Source of the DNA: Seiridium cupressi | Lineage: Eukaryota > Ascomycota > Sordariomycetes > Amphisphaeriales > Sporocadaceae | Direction of reading: 5' to 3' | NCBI GenBank assembly: GCA_036674765.1 | Contig: JARVKI010000009.1 | Location: 496,001 to 560,000 of the forward strand | Length of the DNA stretch: 64,000 bases | Shown here: positions 1 to 13,825 of the stretch, piece after piece | Layout of the letters: every line of letters begins with the position of its first letter | How positions within the stretch are numbered: position 1 is the first letter of the stretch | Notes under the pieces: generated by a model | Database searches by the model: none | Told to the model about the DNA's origin: nothing | The model's input: only the letters and a program-made list of their open reading frames with translations | Program-made: the position numbers and the translations under genes

Positions 1-9
1 AGTACTCAC

Positions 10-502
10 GATGGATCCAGTGACTGAGATACCAGACACGGCAATACCAGCGTTCGCGCAGTAGTTGACACCAACTTGCTTGACAGCATCGGCATCCTCT
101 GCTTTCGAGCATGCCTGATCAGCACAGTCTCTAACTCCGTACAGAAAGTTGGCATTAGAGCAGAGGCACTGGAGGTCCGTAGCACCACAGCCGAACTCGC
201 TGCCAGACTTGGCGAGCATGTTGGTAATGCAAGTGATCTAGGCGAATGGAAGCGTTAGTTTTGTTGCAACAAAATCGTGGTCCAATCTTGATAGAGTCTA
301 GTACAGGGACTCATCATCGTTGTTTCGAACTCATCTAGTTTGAATTGACGAAACCCAAAGCGTGTTGATGTAGCTAAACCAAGAATGGGGCCGAGAAATG
401 ATCTAAATTACTTACACCACACTGGGGGAAGCCGGCAGGGAAATCGGTCTGGGCTGCGGCGAAGGCAGCAGAGGCGCCAATGAGGATGGTAGAGGTCTTC
501 AT
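10..502 (-). CDS. CFEM-domain secreted protein, 5' part (cut by window start)
   Basis: Two exons are visible, 502-416 and 237-10, phase 0 at each junction; a GTGAGT donor at 9-4 shows the gene continues beyond the window. The 105 residues seen start with a signal peptide (about 1-17, ending AAFAAA) and then a complete CFEM domain. All eight cysteines are present at residues 28, 32, 46, 53, 55, 67, 72 and 89. The start PQCGITC fits the family pattern PxC[AG]xxC, which also fixes the first splice junction, because the pattern spans it. Asp50 lies between the third and fourth Cys, where family members such as Csa2 carry the haem-coordinating Asp. CFEM proteins are secreted or GPI-anchored and serve in haem or iron uptake, cell-wall work or host interaction; which applies here cannot be told because the C-terminus (GPI signal or not) lies outside the window. 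Confidence 0.88.
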
Positions 503-3500
503 CTTGATGGATTCCTGAACAAAGTGGGTTGACTTGTTGTTTGTCTGCAAGAAATGTAAGAATTCGATCTCGATTGGATATGATGCTCAAAAAAGCGTGC
601 AAAAATGAGAAGATGCGCAGAGAAGCGTGTCTTGCGTGTTGGAGTTGATGTTGCGGGATGAAGTTGTAGTTGGAAAAGCGTTGTATGGGGAGGGAAAGAG
701 AAGAAACTTTTGGGTAGCGGACGAGGCGGATGAAGTAATTAAGCCGGCCAGTCGTGAGCAACAGGAAGTTGCGTGTTGGGGATTTTGGGCTTTTGGTATG
801 GCCCGGAAGGAAGTGGCATCAGGGTGTGATTTTGTAACCGTGACTGACGCGAGGCACTAGGCGGTATACAAAACGTAGCTCCGAATCGGGAAGGGACAAG
901 GTATGGCAGCGGGTCAAGGGACATGCCACGCCACGAGAAAGGTGTGGAAATTGGCATCACTGTAACTTACCGAAGAGCAGGTGATTTACACTTTTGAGGT
1001 CTGTAGTAACAGCTAGTCGTTGACAAGATGAAGACGGCTTGGTGGTGGGTGGGACGGAGGATGTGTAAGTTGGAAGCTGCAGTGGATGAGAGACACGATG
1101 CCACCTGGGGAGGACAACGGGGACTTATTAAATAATGGCAGGCCGGCTAGATGGACTAAGATAGTAAACCCAGTGGCTGAGGTACATTGCAGGTCATACA
1201 GGAAATCTCAAGCCTGCAAGCCTGTTTGATTGAAGACACAAGCGATTGTATCTCGGAGTAGCGTCGATTGGCGTGCGCTCCCTCACCTAGTCGCTAGCTC
1301 CAACCACCTGCGAAATGGATGTCATACCATGCACCCCCTTGGTACCCCTGGACGGGCTGGTGCGGTACCTCATTAGCTAAGGCAGCTTTCCTGTTTCTGC
1401 GTTGGGAAAGCGGCGCTAGCAGGGCTGCACCCGCCAAGCGCCGCCTCGTCTATCGTGCCAGCGCAAAGGCACTGAGCTCATCGCTGCGGCATTTGTGGGG
1501 AACTCTCGACCATCTTGATCCGTCCCCAAGCGACGGTGGCACGGTGGGCAGACATCTCCAGTGGCCATTCGGGAGGCCTGTCTCGGGCGATGATATCAAG
1601 AAGTCCACAAAATGCGCTGGATAATTGGACATCTGGCGCGCCGATTTCGTCTGATTGTTGATATCATGGCCACGTGGTGGGCAGAAACCACGGTAGTCGG
1701 CACCGCGCTCAGCAGCCATGCTGCCCTGACTACTCCGTACCTCTGGGGACTATGGTACGTCTGCAGTCGACACTTGCGCCTGGGCCTCCGATGGGGTGGA
1801 GCAGCAATTTCCTTGGCAACCTGCTGGGTGCCAGGTGCTAGCAAAGCAGAAGAAAGCGCATTCCCCTGCGAACTACCTAGTCACTCACACAGCGTAGCAC
1901 GGGTAGGCACTGGTTGTGGCCTGCAGGCACCACGGTCATTAATGTGAGAGCTAGCCGCGTTGTAACACCATCTACATCACAGATCCGAAGGGGTGACACT
2001 TCCTTTCATTTCCGAACCCTCAAGCACGCCCGCACGCGCATGCCCGATGGGAACTGTGCTGATACAAGATGGTGCCAGCAGAATCTTCCTTAGTGACTGG
2101 GCGAATACCTACGGACCCGTTCATGGGTCCTCGGAGTTGCGGTGGCATGTTAGCGAACTCCACATGATTGTTCATCCTAGCATGAGAAAATCATGGAATG
2201 CCAAGCTACGGGCAAAAACAAAACAAAACAAAAATCATATGGACAGTGCACGTAGTAACGGTATAATGATGCAATCCTTCTCCTGTGGACAGGTAGAAAT
2301 TGCGTCTATGGCTTCGTAGCGACTAGGGGTGTGACACGCTCGCATTGGCCAGACAACCTTTTGCAGAACCAAGGCAGCGAGAGTGTCAACATTCAGCTGG
2401 AGATGTGCCGGTGGCAGGATGCCAGTTGCATGAGCTCAGCCGTTCGTCGCCCACGTCAAGATTCTCTACGCACCATGGGACGCCGCTACTGTTCAGTACA
2501 TAGTCCAAGTTTTTGACGTGCGACTAACGTGGCTGGTGCTGTGCCATTGGCAGTTGCTGATTGGCCAGTTACCCCTGAATCAACTGGCCCGGCCCTGGAT
2601 TAGGTTTAATTGGGATGTCGGTGCCATTCATCAAGTGCCCGTCCTTCCACTCAAGCTAGAGCCTCCCCCAACGTCGCTTGGAGCTTTGGGACATTTGGAA
2701 CTTCATGCGCGCCCTCCCGCCCACCATCCTCCTGCCCTGATGCCGACCGCGGGCGCTTGCTCCAAGGCGCTTGGCATGAACCTGGAGTTTTGAACTCAAT
2801 TTTTGCGACACAGGAGCTCGACTTACCCTGCCATTGCCGTCTGGAGCTGGACTGGAGCCCGTCGCCTCTGCTCTATGTACTGTCCCGAGCTTAGTAAGGA
2901 TCCGTTTCCAACAAGCTTCTCCGCTTGAGCTTGACATCAGGCACATGAGACGGACGGCACGTCAATAGTGTAATTGCTGTGCGCTCCGCTCCGCCCTCAG
3001 GATCATCGTCAGAGGTGACCAGTCACTGATGGGTGCAAGGCACAGGCCATGATCGCTCCTCCGCGCTTGATGTCATACCTCTATCTACCAAGATCGGACG
3101 GGAAATCTAGAGCGGTGCAGGGATCCGATTGCCCGTCACTGTCCAACCGGCCCACCAGAGGGCCAAAGCATGAGCCGCTGGGCAACCTCGCCAACCTCCA
3201 GCTTCAACACCCCTGCCGCGATCCTGCTTTTCCTTTTCGTCGTCTCTGGCTCTCCGCTGCCAGGGTCCAATGATGGCAGTCCGGGATACAACCAACCTAC
3301 CTTGCTCGGTAGGGGTGTATCATTTCGATCGCGGGTCTAGAACGTCACCATGGGTATTACTCCGATCTAGATGAGCGTTGCCACCTCACAAGGGCTGCAC
3401 TGCAACTTGTGCTTGGGAATTCCTGCACTGGCTCCCTCTCTCGACCTTGGCACGTGAAACATTCTTCTTGATCCCAAGTTCTGGCCCAACCGGGAGGGCC

Positions 3501-6500
3501 GATACATCTCCACTGGCAAATAAGGTTGCATATAGTTGAGCCCCTAACCAGCATTTGTCGTTTTTACAGCCGACAGCCGCCCGCTGATTGGGAATTTTTC
3601 CTCTCTGTGCCCACTACCCGTCACCGCTACTGGGGGACGTCGCTTTGCGATCTGCTCGCCGGCTTGAGTCTATTGAATACACTTATCGACCGCATTCTCA
3701 CCGTTATTGGGATCTCCCTTAACGACGTCGGCTCCCTCCTGAGGGCGGCCCAGCGCGGCTCTACTTCCACTTCGTCAACTGCCAAGCGCAGAACAGAGTG
3801 CCGCTGGAGACATTCATGGTCGGCGATTCTTCGATCCTCGAAGCCGTCCTATGACGCTGACGAGTAGCCTATTAAGCAATATTACTTGCCCTACCAATTG
3901 AGACGGGCCTTACCCTGATTGGGGATAACTCGACTTCGGACCTTGGAATGTCTTGCTGTACTAAAGTATAGGTTGCTTTTGGCATTCGTTCGGAGAAGCA
4001 AGTAGTGATCTACCTGGTGGCGTTGCGTCACACTTTGGATGCTCAAGGGCTGCCTCAGCCACAACGTTCGTGCGCGGCGCGATAGACAGTCGCGCTATCA
4101 TTCCTCGGCGTGCCAACGACAAAAGTCAGGATCGGTGCACTGGTGACATTCGCAAAGCCGAAGTGAGGCCTCTGGGGTCGCTCGGGACGTGATGATAGCT
4201 GCGATGAAAAAAGCGGCACTTCGCCATTTGGCAACTTGTGGTCATCTGCATTGCGGCGCAATTTCCTTTAAATCGCACATCGTGTCCAGGTACTTACCTG
4301 TACGAGCCATGTACGAGCCAGGTGAAACATGGAGCACGAGCCAAAACCTTCCTGCGTGCAACGTGCTCGGAAATTGGGGGTTGGCCGTCAAACAATCTGA
4401 GTGGCGGCTTTCCGCCCGCCACAGCACTTTAACAGATCTACAGCTGGTTGCACGAGGGCCTGGACATGATCCTTATCATGGTTACCATTCTCGACAAGCG
4501 GCCTGATATAACGGCATGCTCATCTCGAGTTGTGAGATGTCACGATATATAGTTTTGTAAGAGCGGCTTTCATACCTGACCGGTGGCCATGATTGATACA
4601 TTTCCTTGTTCGAGTTCAATGCTAAATGTGAACCACTCATTAGCAAGACGCAGCATGTGGAATGGTCATGTATGCCACTACTGATCAACAACCTTTCCAA
4701 TTGACTTTCGATCTTAAATCCTTGGCCAGGTGGCTTTTCCTGAGGTTGAATTTGGCTTTGATTGCTGGTCGGCAGCAATGTTGACTATCGATGCAATAAT
4801 CAGTCGGCGGCTAGTATGGTTTTGACTATTTTGCCCACACCAGCTTGAACTATACGAAATTACTGAGATATATTCTCCTGTTCGCGACTCTTGCAAACTG
4901 TGATCATACGACGCCGGTCTCACCTCAATAATTGGTTTCAATATCATTAGTCCTCCTGGTTTATGACCAGTGGTCATTGCGGTCCACCGGTCCGTCGTAC
5001 GATCCGATCCACGTCGACTGCAACGACAGATGGATTTGATATTCGTTGCCAAAATTGCGGTTGCTTCGATAGAGGAGCGCTTGTTCGCCCTGCACGTGGT
5101 CCACGCGCTACGAAGAGGAACCTGTGGTATGACCAACTATTCATTCGCCCACATGGTCTTGAACCGGCAAGGCTGAAAGCTCCATCGTTTCTGTTATTTC
5201 AAGGCCCATTTCCGTTATTAATACCGAAACTCGTCAATGCTTTGTCACATTTAAGGAACTAAGTCATTTGAGCATATAAGTTAGGTATATATTATCGGAG
5301 ATCTCATGAATTCGACCTAGGGCAGATGTCCAGTCGACGACAGATAAATATTCAAACAAGAGGCCCTATCAAAAAACATGTCCATAAATTTGCCCAGGTG
5401 TTTATTTGTATATCTCTCTATACATCTGCCTTTACAGTACAAATTCACCGAATGTGCCTACAGGCCTACGTATCCTGTCTGAAGCCTCCTTGGGTAGGTA
5501 GAGACTACGTATATCGTCTCACCCGTTCCCACAAATCACAGACTACTAGATAAACAATCCAGCAACTGTGGGCAGTTTTCAAATCGAGAGTGAAAATTGT
5601 ATAAGACCAATATCCGCCGTGGCACGCCCTGGCTTGCAAATACAGCCACCCTAAGCATCCCCTTCGTGACAGTCCTTGCTCTGTGACTATCATATGATAT
5701 ACAGCACCTACTCTTGACCCATGTTCGTAATTCCTGCGAATCGACAACCTGTCGCAGGGGGGTATTCCGTGAACAGCAAGACCAACGTGGTCAAATTTAA
5801 ATCAGATGCGATAAAATGAAATTTCGATTTTCGATCCAAACATTACAACCGAGTTGGAGGAGACGAGTATGCAGTGGATCGAGGAATTTCCAGGTGCTCA
5901 TTGAAGAGAGACGGAAACACCCATCCGGGAATATCTGAGTCGTAGCAGCCGCTACTACAAGTCACTATAGTTTCTACTCGTCCTCTGGAGGAATATTCGT
6001 GGGTGATTTGGTATAGCTAATGCTCGTCCCAACAGCGACGCAAGTATTAGTAACACAAGCACAGTTTTGTCCAATGACTACACCATGTTTGTCGACGTGT
6101 ATGAAACAGCGATGCCAATACTAAAGAGCAGGACGCACAAATACGAGCTGGGAGAAGTCGGGCCACCCCTTCGGTAGACTTTGCCGTTGCGATAAGGGTG
6201 AGTTTTCTCCAAAAGCCTCCTGGCCATGAGAAGTATACCAATATGATTCCATATCTGAAGCGTGGAGGTGTTCGCAAGCAGAGCAATAAAGTGGAATAGT
6301 GGACGGTTGATATAATGCGAATAGAATATACCCAATTCTTGTAGGCGTTCCCCGTCGCCGGGGATAGATGTACGGTCCTATTTTCTACCAGGTCCCCAGC
6401 TTTCGGGATCGAAACTCGGTTCGTATCCATCGTACCCACCTCTCCAACACTTTTATCCTATATATTTCGTGTTCCCATTGGTTGTGATGCGCCATATACA

Positions 6501-6883
6501 TGTATAAGTCGAAATTCCGAACCTTGTCCCCGTCTGACGCCTGCCCCTAGACCTTATAAGTGTACATTTTCTCCCTTGTCAACTTTTGATTACCACCGGA
6601 CCTCCACTACCATGAATGATAAGCCGTGAAACGCCGTTTTGTGCATATGATGATGCGAGCCGTCTTTTGTTTAGTCCTTTTCACAGCCCAGTTTACACCT
6701 TTAAATCACCACCACTCACAACGCGGCCTAGCTTATACGGACAGTTTGCTCTTTGGATGCTGAGATCCAAACTTGGTTCGCAAGCTCTGCTCAGTCGTAT
6801 AGGCTGAGGTGCAACAGGAAGGACATTTCAGCAGATTGGAAGCATTGCAGCAACCTCCCTTGCGACACCGTCATTTGAGCATA
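503..6883. other. 6.4-kb interval without a supportable gene
   Basis: Upstream of the CFEM gene and downstream of the bZIP-like gene. All open frames here are short, overlap on both strands and match no family I recognise. A short AAAAC repeat lies at about 2212-2233. From about 4.5 kb the DNA becomes more AT-rich. A minus-strand stretch at 6047-6439 encodes hydrophobic peptide in two frames and could be a decayed membrane-protein remnant, but I cannot name it. The first few hundred bases after 502 should hold the CFEM promoter and 5' leader. Confidence 0.5.
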
Positions 6884-8792
6884 CTATGCTACCTCCGACT
6901 TTCTCTTTAGGTTGTACGTGCCACGCAGCCGTGGAAAATTTCGATCGAACTGTTCGCCCAGCGTCCAGTTATCCAGTCTTTTCATATGCGTCTCGAAGAC
7001 CGGGTTGATCAGCAGCTCGCCATCGGGCGTTTCGATCATGACATCCGTATCCTCGTAGGGCCAATTTAAAGACAGTGTGTCCGTGAATGGCACAAAGAAG
7101 TCATTGAAGGGGAACTCGACTTGCGCCCCTGGAGGGTATTTATACGACTTCGCGATTTTCTCCCGCATGTCTGGGAACGGGAGGTGGTCCACCCATGCTG
7201 GGTGCTGGACTTCGAGCTGCGACTGCGTGGGCACACACCACGATGGCAGGCGCTCGTAATTCTCCTTGCTGGGGAAGATCTGCCACCTCATGATCAGAAA
7301 CATGATGTATAGCACAGCAACCTTCTCTGACAGGTTACTGATACCCGGAAAGGCGCGTAGTATGTCTGTGAAAACTTTGGATACCGGGTGTGAGTGTTGG
7401 CTCTGCGACGGGTTCAGCAACGACCTGACGCTAGGATAGCGCGGCCCAACAAGCTCCTGAGCCGATACGCCTTCCGCCGCACGCTGTCGACGTTCACTCA
7501 GGAAGTCGAGGAGCAAGCTGTCCAGCGGACAGGTAGGGCCACAGTTCTTGACTGGAGCTGACAGTCCAATCCATGAGTCCGCGCCTTGTCGTGGTGATGT
7601 TCCGCCTTGAACAGGTGTGGGATTGGCGTGCTGTTGTGGGTTCTGAGTGGCGGGACCAGCGGTTTGAGAGAAACTGTTTGAACGAAAAGAGGCAGAAGTG
7701 AACCCATTCCAGTCATGCTTCATCGGCATATGTTGGTAGTTTGAGCTATCTTGGGCGCCATTGTCGCCCGCCTGCATGCGGTTGACAGGTACAGCCGTGC
7801 CGTCAAGAAGGAAGTTCAGCTTGAGCTGCTCGCCCCCGGGGCCAAGGTCCAGGGCATGAAGTGAGTTATGGCGCTGTTGGCTGATCATCCTAGCCTGCTT
7901 GAAGTGCGGGCTTGCCTGAGTTGACGACCCAGCGCTCTGCAAATTAGTCGGTTGCCAGGATGGCCCTGCCGAGTTCGGTGATGCCGTACTAGGCGGCGTT
8001 GAGGCAGCACCTGTACTGGCGGCCGCCACTGCAGACGGACCGGCCTGGGTCGGCATGAACGAAGGTCCGGGAGAGGCGTAAACGCCCTGCTGCGGGCCCA
8101 GTATAGGCTGGATGATGGACACGATAGACGCCAGACGACTCTTAACGTCAGCCAACTCCTGCTCGACCGCCTCCTTGTCCCTCAGCACGGCCTGGAGCTC
8201 TTGATAGGGCTGCTGGGAGGTCAATTCCTTGATCCTGTTCTCCAGGTTCTCTATCGTGTGCTTGGTCCGCTCGCGAATGGCCCTCTGAGCTTCTCGGTCT
8301 GGCAGGTGGAAATAACGATCAGCGACCTGGAATGCCTCCACCCAAGACGGCAGAAGGGGAGGACGGCCGGGCCAACGGGCCGGGTGTGCGTAGCATTGGA
8401 GACATATAGGAAGACGACCTGAATAGGTGACACATACCATTTGCACGTTTCTTGGCCAATTGCTCGGGGGTCAGGTTCGCGACGCCTCTGGAACCGGGGC
8501 CGCCCTTGCGCTTCTTGGTCCTCTGATCCTCGGGACCACCAGCGGTGCCGTCGTCGGGCGAGGGCTGGGACTCGGCCGGGGAGTCGGCGGCGGCGGCCTC
8601 GTGAGTGGACGACAAGGCATGCTGGTGGGTACCACGGGGGTCAGCAGGAGGGATGGTCTCGGAAGTGGATGCCGGGGCAGCTGTGCCAGGACGGGCAGTC
8701 GTGGAGGATGGCGGTGCTGAGGTGGTGCTATTGCTATTGTGGCCAGTCGCGGCGGTCGTGGGTGCGGAGCTTCTGGCAGGGGCCGGCGGCAT
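6884..8792 (-). CDS. bZIP-like transcription factor with C-terminal DUF3425
   Basis: Exons 8792-8438 and 8298-6884, intron 139 nt (8299-8437), giving 589 residues. The N-terminus is low-complexity Ala/Ser/Pro/Thr. A basic segment (about 92-135) contains KKRKGGPGSRG and LTPEQLAKKRAN, followed by DREAQRAIR and a heptad-type coiled coil to about 180, the typical short bZIP of this fungal family. A Gln/Ser/Pro-rich middle is followed by the DUF3425 region (about 380-560) with the motifs RWQIFPSKENYERLPSWC and HPAWVDHLPFPDMR. The intron splits the codon for Asp119 exactly at the start of the DNA-contacting helix. Likely a nuclear DNA-binding regulator; target genes cannot be inferred. The normally invariant Asn of the bZIP signature is Asp here, so DNA contact may differ from AP-1 proteins. 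The start at 8792 is the first ATG of the open first exon. Confidence 0.88.
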
Positions 8793-9636
8793 GATTTATG
8801 TAGACAGGACGATGCATAATCCCATCATCCCAGGTCAGGTGCTTGTCTTGGCCGGGGCCGGTGTGTGTGTACGAATGCGGATGCGATCCCACCCACTCGT
8901 GCGGGCTCAGCTGTGCGTCCTGCCGGGAAATGCTCAGGGAAACTGCTGCAGCTCGGCTGTGAATTCACAAATTGTCGACCCACCGCCCAGCGTCGCCGCC
9001 GGCCCAGGGACCAATTGACTTTGCTCAGGCCTGCTGAGCTCGAGTCAGACGCGCCGGCCCGGCCCCAAGACCTGAGTCGAAGGACCTGCCGGCCGTGGGC
9101 CAAGCCCCTAACAAAAGCAACCGCCCGTTTTCACACAGGGGCCTTAAATTTGCAACTATGAAAAGAAAAGGGGTTGATGTACATCAATCAATCACTCCGA
9201 CCAGGCACGGGCGCAATGCAGTTATGCAGCCTTGTGCCTCACAGCGACTCACTGCACACACTCAATTGGCGGCCGTCGGTAGAATCAATCCGTTAGCTAT
9301 ATTACATTAGCCATACACACACACACACGCCATGTCCTGCACATTTGCTTCGAGGGGCCTCTTTCTTGGGACCAATAAGTAAGTTAAGGTCCCACCTTCT
9401 GATTTGTTTCATTAGACAGCATGAACGCTTTCCGCAACGCTGCTCTGCCCGTTTTTTGGTCTTATATTCATACGAACTGAACCTCAAGACATGTCTCCCT
9501 CGGGCGACGAAGCCGTCTCCCCTGGCACATTCCAACTTTCTATTCCAAGTTCGCAACCCTGCACAAGTCCAATGCCAAAGCTCATTTTGCTCCCGTACCC
9601 CGAACATCAACTACCCATCCACGCCTCAGCCAGCAC
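8793..9636. other. Intergenic: bZIP promoter and NIC96 3' flank
   Basis: 844 nt between two minus-strand genes. It holds an (AC)n microsatellite at about 9314-9329. Short overlapping open frames on both strands show no recognisable protein. No other structure seen. Confidence 0.6.
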
Positions 9637-12600
9637 CTAGTCAGCCGAAGCCCTAGCAAGAGCCTGGTGCAGGTGTGGCGGGAACCGGTACTTGAGTTGA
9701 CTAGTGTATGTCGTCAAGTCCATGCTGATCTGCTTAAGATTGTCGCACATGATGCGTCGCGTGCCCTCGTTGCCGCTGTACTGCCCGCTCATGAGCCGTC
9801 CCCTCTGGTTCATGCAGCAAGTAATGGTCCACATCAACAGGTTGGGCACATTGATGGCAACCGGTTGCGATAAGCCTGCAAATTTGGAAGCGTAGTGTCG
9901 AATCGTGCTGGGGTTTCCACCTGCGTCCAAGGGCAAGATTCCCAGTGCTTGGATTCTCTATTCCACACATTAGCGACCCATCCTGCAACATCCGAGAAAG
10001 TGTTGGTATACTCACGTCCAAGCTTTCTGGCCACTGGTTAGCCTCGACCATCCCCTTGATCTCACTCATCTGCAGCAGCAGGTGGCATGCGCTTCTGTTC
10101 TGATCCTGAATTTTGGTGAAGAACATAGCATCCTTCTCATACATAGACATCATCGTCTTAGCAAGCTCGATCGGATCATCAATGGCCGCCAGACTGAGGC
10201 TGCTTCCCGGTTGCGCAGCAGCTTCCTTTTCCCCTCTAGGTTTGACCGGCTGGAGGCGCATGGGGTCTTCTCCGATCTCCAGGGAGATGGCCTCACTGAG
10301 GGCACGGCTGACAATGGTAACAACACTGTCATAATCACCTGCAAGATGATACAGAAGAACCGCATCCGTAGTTCGGCCATTCTCGTCAGCATACCTGGCA
10401 GCTTGGATGGTGACAGCCTTGATGAAATCATCCTCTTCCCGTAGGCCAATGAGGGGCCCGCGTTCCTCGATCAACCCGGTAATGCGGTGTCCGTCAGGTC
10501 GAATGTCGCCAATGAGTTTACTAAACTCACGTGTCTCCAGAACGAGTTCACGAAGTGCCAGATGGCATAGTTCAACTTGTGACCTTCCAGCCTCACCTTC
10601 CAAGTCTGCATTGAGGCAGATCAATGTGAAGTAGTCGACAGCCGAAGCGACATCGGCCGCACGGAAATCCCTGGTGTAGTATCCAAGCATACGGCCGAAG
10701 CTGATCTGAGGTTGCGAGCGGGTGTTGTAGGTCAGCAGCTCACTCGCATTGCCCCACGAGTCTGAGGGACGTAGAAGGCCGTAGAACTCTAAGCCTATTG
10801 CAAAGTGTATCGCGTCCACATAGGAGAACGGGTAGAGATATGATATCGCCTGTTCGAACATGCCGGCCAAGATCTGTAGGAAGAATGACATGCCGAACTG
10901 TCCATTAGAATCGTCGGCAGGGGACTTTGGGAAGTGTCTGAGAACGATTTCCCGAATGGTGTCCTGTAGATTCGCCAGTGTGTACGACTCGCCAGCCATT
11001 TCAGTCAATTTGTCATTCTCTCGGGCCAGGTTGAACTGCAACCAAATCCAATCATAGATATCTGTGTTCAGCCCCTCGAGATTCCGGTTCGCAACCTCGC
11101 AACGACCAACGATCTTGTAGCAAGCCATTCTGAAAGGGTCGATGCTGTTTTCAGGTGCATTGCGAACCCGTTGGGTGTATTCGTTGTTACACCGCTCCTG
11201 TAGTTGTCGTCTGAGTCGCCGGTCTTCGCTCGACGCATACTCTAAAAGATATGAAGAAAAGGTTCGGTCAATGCTGCGGAACGTGGTGGCATGCTCCTTA
11301 ACGTATTCTGCCGCCTCGGTTACGTGGCCAGATCGTAGGAGATAGTAGACAAGTGCCCAAACATATTCCTTGTTGACTTCTTGAAGCTGAGTGTTGTCAG
11401 GAACCAGATCTTTCCTGTTTTGCCGTAAGCGTACGTAGGCTTTGATCTTGCTAACGACGTCAGGCCGACCACCCAGGTTGGCCTCCCGAGGGTATTTAGT
11501 GATGAGGGCTTCGACCTCGTTAAAAAACTTCTTCTCCAAAAACTCGTTTGAGCCCTTGAGAACCCGTTTACGCCACTGTATCGAGTTGGGCGAGTTGCTC
11601 TGCAGTTCCAGATACAACTTCTGGAATTGTCGTTCTCTAGCTGTAGCATTCTGCGCAAAGGACTCGGCGTCAGGGTCTTCCCCAACCATGGACATAACGG
11701 CGTGGTATGCGTCGACCAAGTTTTGAGCATGACGATCTCCTGAGACGTTCTCGACCTGGCTGAGCTCGTACAGTAACGGGAATGGCCTCTGATCCAGCCG
11801 AGCAGTATTGAGTTCTCGGATACGTTCGGCAAGCTTGGTCTGCTTCTCTCGCAAGAACCGATCATCGATGGACCCAACGCCGTTCACATTAGCCTTGGTG
11901 TTCTGGCTCTCTACATCGGTAAAATCAGCCTGGTGAGAGCCGATCTTGCTAGGTGTCCCGATGACAGACTTTTGGAGATTCGATCTGCCGAACACACTGC
12001 TCTTCTCGCCGCCAACGGTCGATTTCCCACCCTTGCCTCTCCGAGACCGACCGAACCCTCCAAGAGACTCCCTGGGCGTACCCGCAGCATCCAGAGGACC
12101 GTCTCGAGGTTTGATTCCAAAGTGCTCGTAGATCCGTCTCCTTTGTGCCTCCCATTCTTCTGTGACATTGTCCTGGAGAAAGTTATCAAAGTCTCTCACG
12201 GATCGCTCCAGGCCGTCTGCAATCATGTCAAGTGTCGTCTTTTGTTGTAAGTTGGCAAGATATGTGTCAACATCAATTTCGGCGGGGCCAGCAACAGGTC
12301 TCTCAACACGGCCGGCTTGAATGTCGAAGTAGTTAAGGTCTCTCACGGCAGCGCCTGGGTCCATGCCAGAGGCTGCAAGGGTGTACTGAGACCTGGCACC
12401 TTGCAGGGGGTCATTGCCTCGCGGGCCAAGCTTCCTAAGCTTCTGTCGCAGATCACCCAAGCCCAGCTGAAGTGTAGGAAGGTCGTCGCTGGGAGCGTCA
12501 CCATCAGCCTGCTTCTTGCTCTTGGCCAGCAAACTGTCGAAGTATCCCATTGGCGTAGCTTGCGATTGTCCATTAGAACTCTGTTGTGGGAGGCCAAGGC

Positions 12601-13237
12601 TAAGCACACTCTGACCTGCCTGGTTCGTAGACTGACCAAGCCCAAAACCACCCGTGTTTGATGGTTGGGCTGTCGCTATAGAGGTGCCGAATAGCCCACC
12701 CCCAGTATTAGATTGCTGTGGTTGAGCCGTGGCGTTGCCGAAGATTCCACCACCTGAAGCCGGCTTGTTTTGAGTGTTCACAGCACCGAACAGTCCACCA
12801 CCGCCACCGCCTACGGAAAGTTGATTTGTAGCGGTGGCATTCCCGAACAGCCCACCTCCTGTGCCTGTGTTTCCAGCTGTGTTCGATGCCGTATTGGCAT
12901 TTGCGGATCCAAATGGATTGTTTGTATTCGCTGTGTTCGGTTGGGCGTTGGCTGTACCGAATAGACCACCCGCGCCCGTGTTGGATTGGGCGGTGGGAGC
13001 ATTTGCCGTGCCGAAAAGACCGCCCGATGCAGGCTGGCCCGGTGTAGCAGTCGAGGAAGCACCGCCAAAGAGTCCACCAGAGCCTGCAGGTTTATTCTGG
13101 TTCAGTAAACCACCGAAAAGCCCACCCGATGCAGGCGCTGATGTCGCGGGCGTGGTATTATTTTGGTTCGCGTTCGCATTGCCGAAAAGTCCACCGCCCA
13201 AGGTGGGCGTGGCCGTCGAGTTGCCAAAAAGACTCAT
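9637..13237 (-). CDS. NIC96: Nucleoporin Nic96/Nup93 family
   Basis: Exons 13237-10016 and 9957-9637 with a 58-nt intron (GTGAGT donor at 10015, phase 0), giving 1180 residues. Residues 1 to about 220 are FG-type repeats: many GLFG/GGLFG blocks in Asn/Thr/Ala-rich spacers, plus FGLG. From about 240 to the end is the alpha-helical Nic96/Nup93 domain (for example the stretches FAIGLEFYGLLRP and FDNFLQDNVTEEW). Nic96 is a scaffold subunit of the inner ring of the nuclear pore complex that anchors the Nsp1 channel complex. Fungal Nic96 proteins often carry GLFG repeats ahead of the scaffold, as here, whereas vertebrate Nup93 lacks them. Reading through the last intron would replace the conserved tail (AINVPNLLMW) with an unrelated frame, so the spliced model is preferred. 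Start is the only ATG before the repeats. Confidence 0.95.
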
Positions 13238-13825
13238 GATGAATACGAGTTACACGTCGCACCAAGTCGTGAGCTGGGAGAGCAATTCGTTCGACGGCGG
13301 CAAACCAGGAAAGAGCTGTGGCCTCGGTTGCTATGAAGCCCCAAAATTCATACGAGGCTGAGAATTGAACATCAACAAGGGACAAGGCAAGGAGCAGGCT
13401 CAGGCTCTGGCTCAGGCGCTAGCGGGGCAGCACACTATCCACCAAACTTTTTTAGAGGAGCTTGGGCCACTTTTCAGCTATTTACTTGTACGGCTGACGG
13501 ATACAATCACTAGCCAACTACGTATACCAAGCTCCAGAAATTGGTGGACCTAAACCGGCACACTAGGAAATCAACCGAATAGCATGGGTACACCAAGGCG
13601 ACATTCCAGTTGTGATATGGGACGGGAATTGACAATCATCCAAGCGTTGTACACGGAAGATGGGCAGTTCAAAAAACTCCAATTTTGTCTACGTTTTCAT
13701 TCGGCCCGCGAAGCCCCCCAATCTACCTTACACTCTAATAAAACACTCCGAGCTCGCTCTCATCCGAGGTCTACCAACGTCCCTTGATGCTCATCAGCTG
13801 CATCGCGCTATCTTACCAAGTCGAT
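13238..13825. other. Intergenic: NIC96 promoter and FGGY-kinase 3' flank
   Basis: 588 nt. At about 13394-13418 there is an imperfect CAGGCT hexamer repeat just upstream of NIC96. No gene seen. Confidence 0.6.

Noticed and set aside
6047..6439. Hydrophobic minus-strand frames
   Set aside because: Two overlapping frames both hydrophobic but neither fits a known membrane family; probably decayed or random AT-rich sequence.
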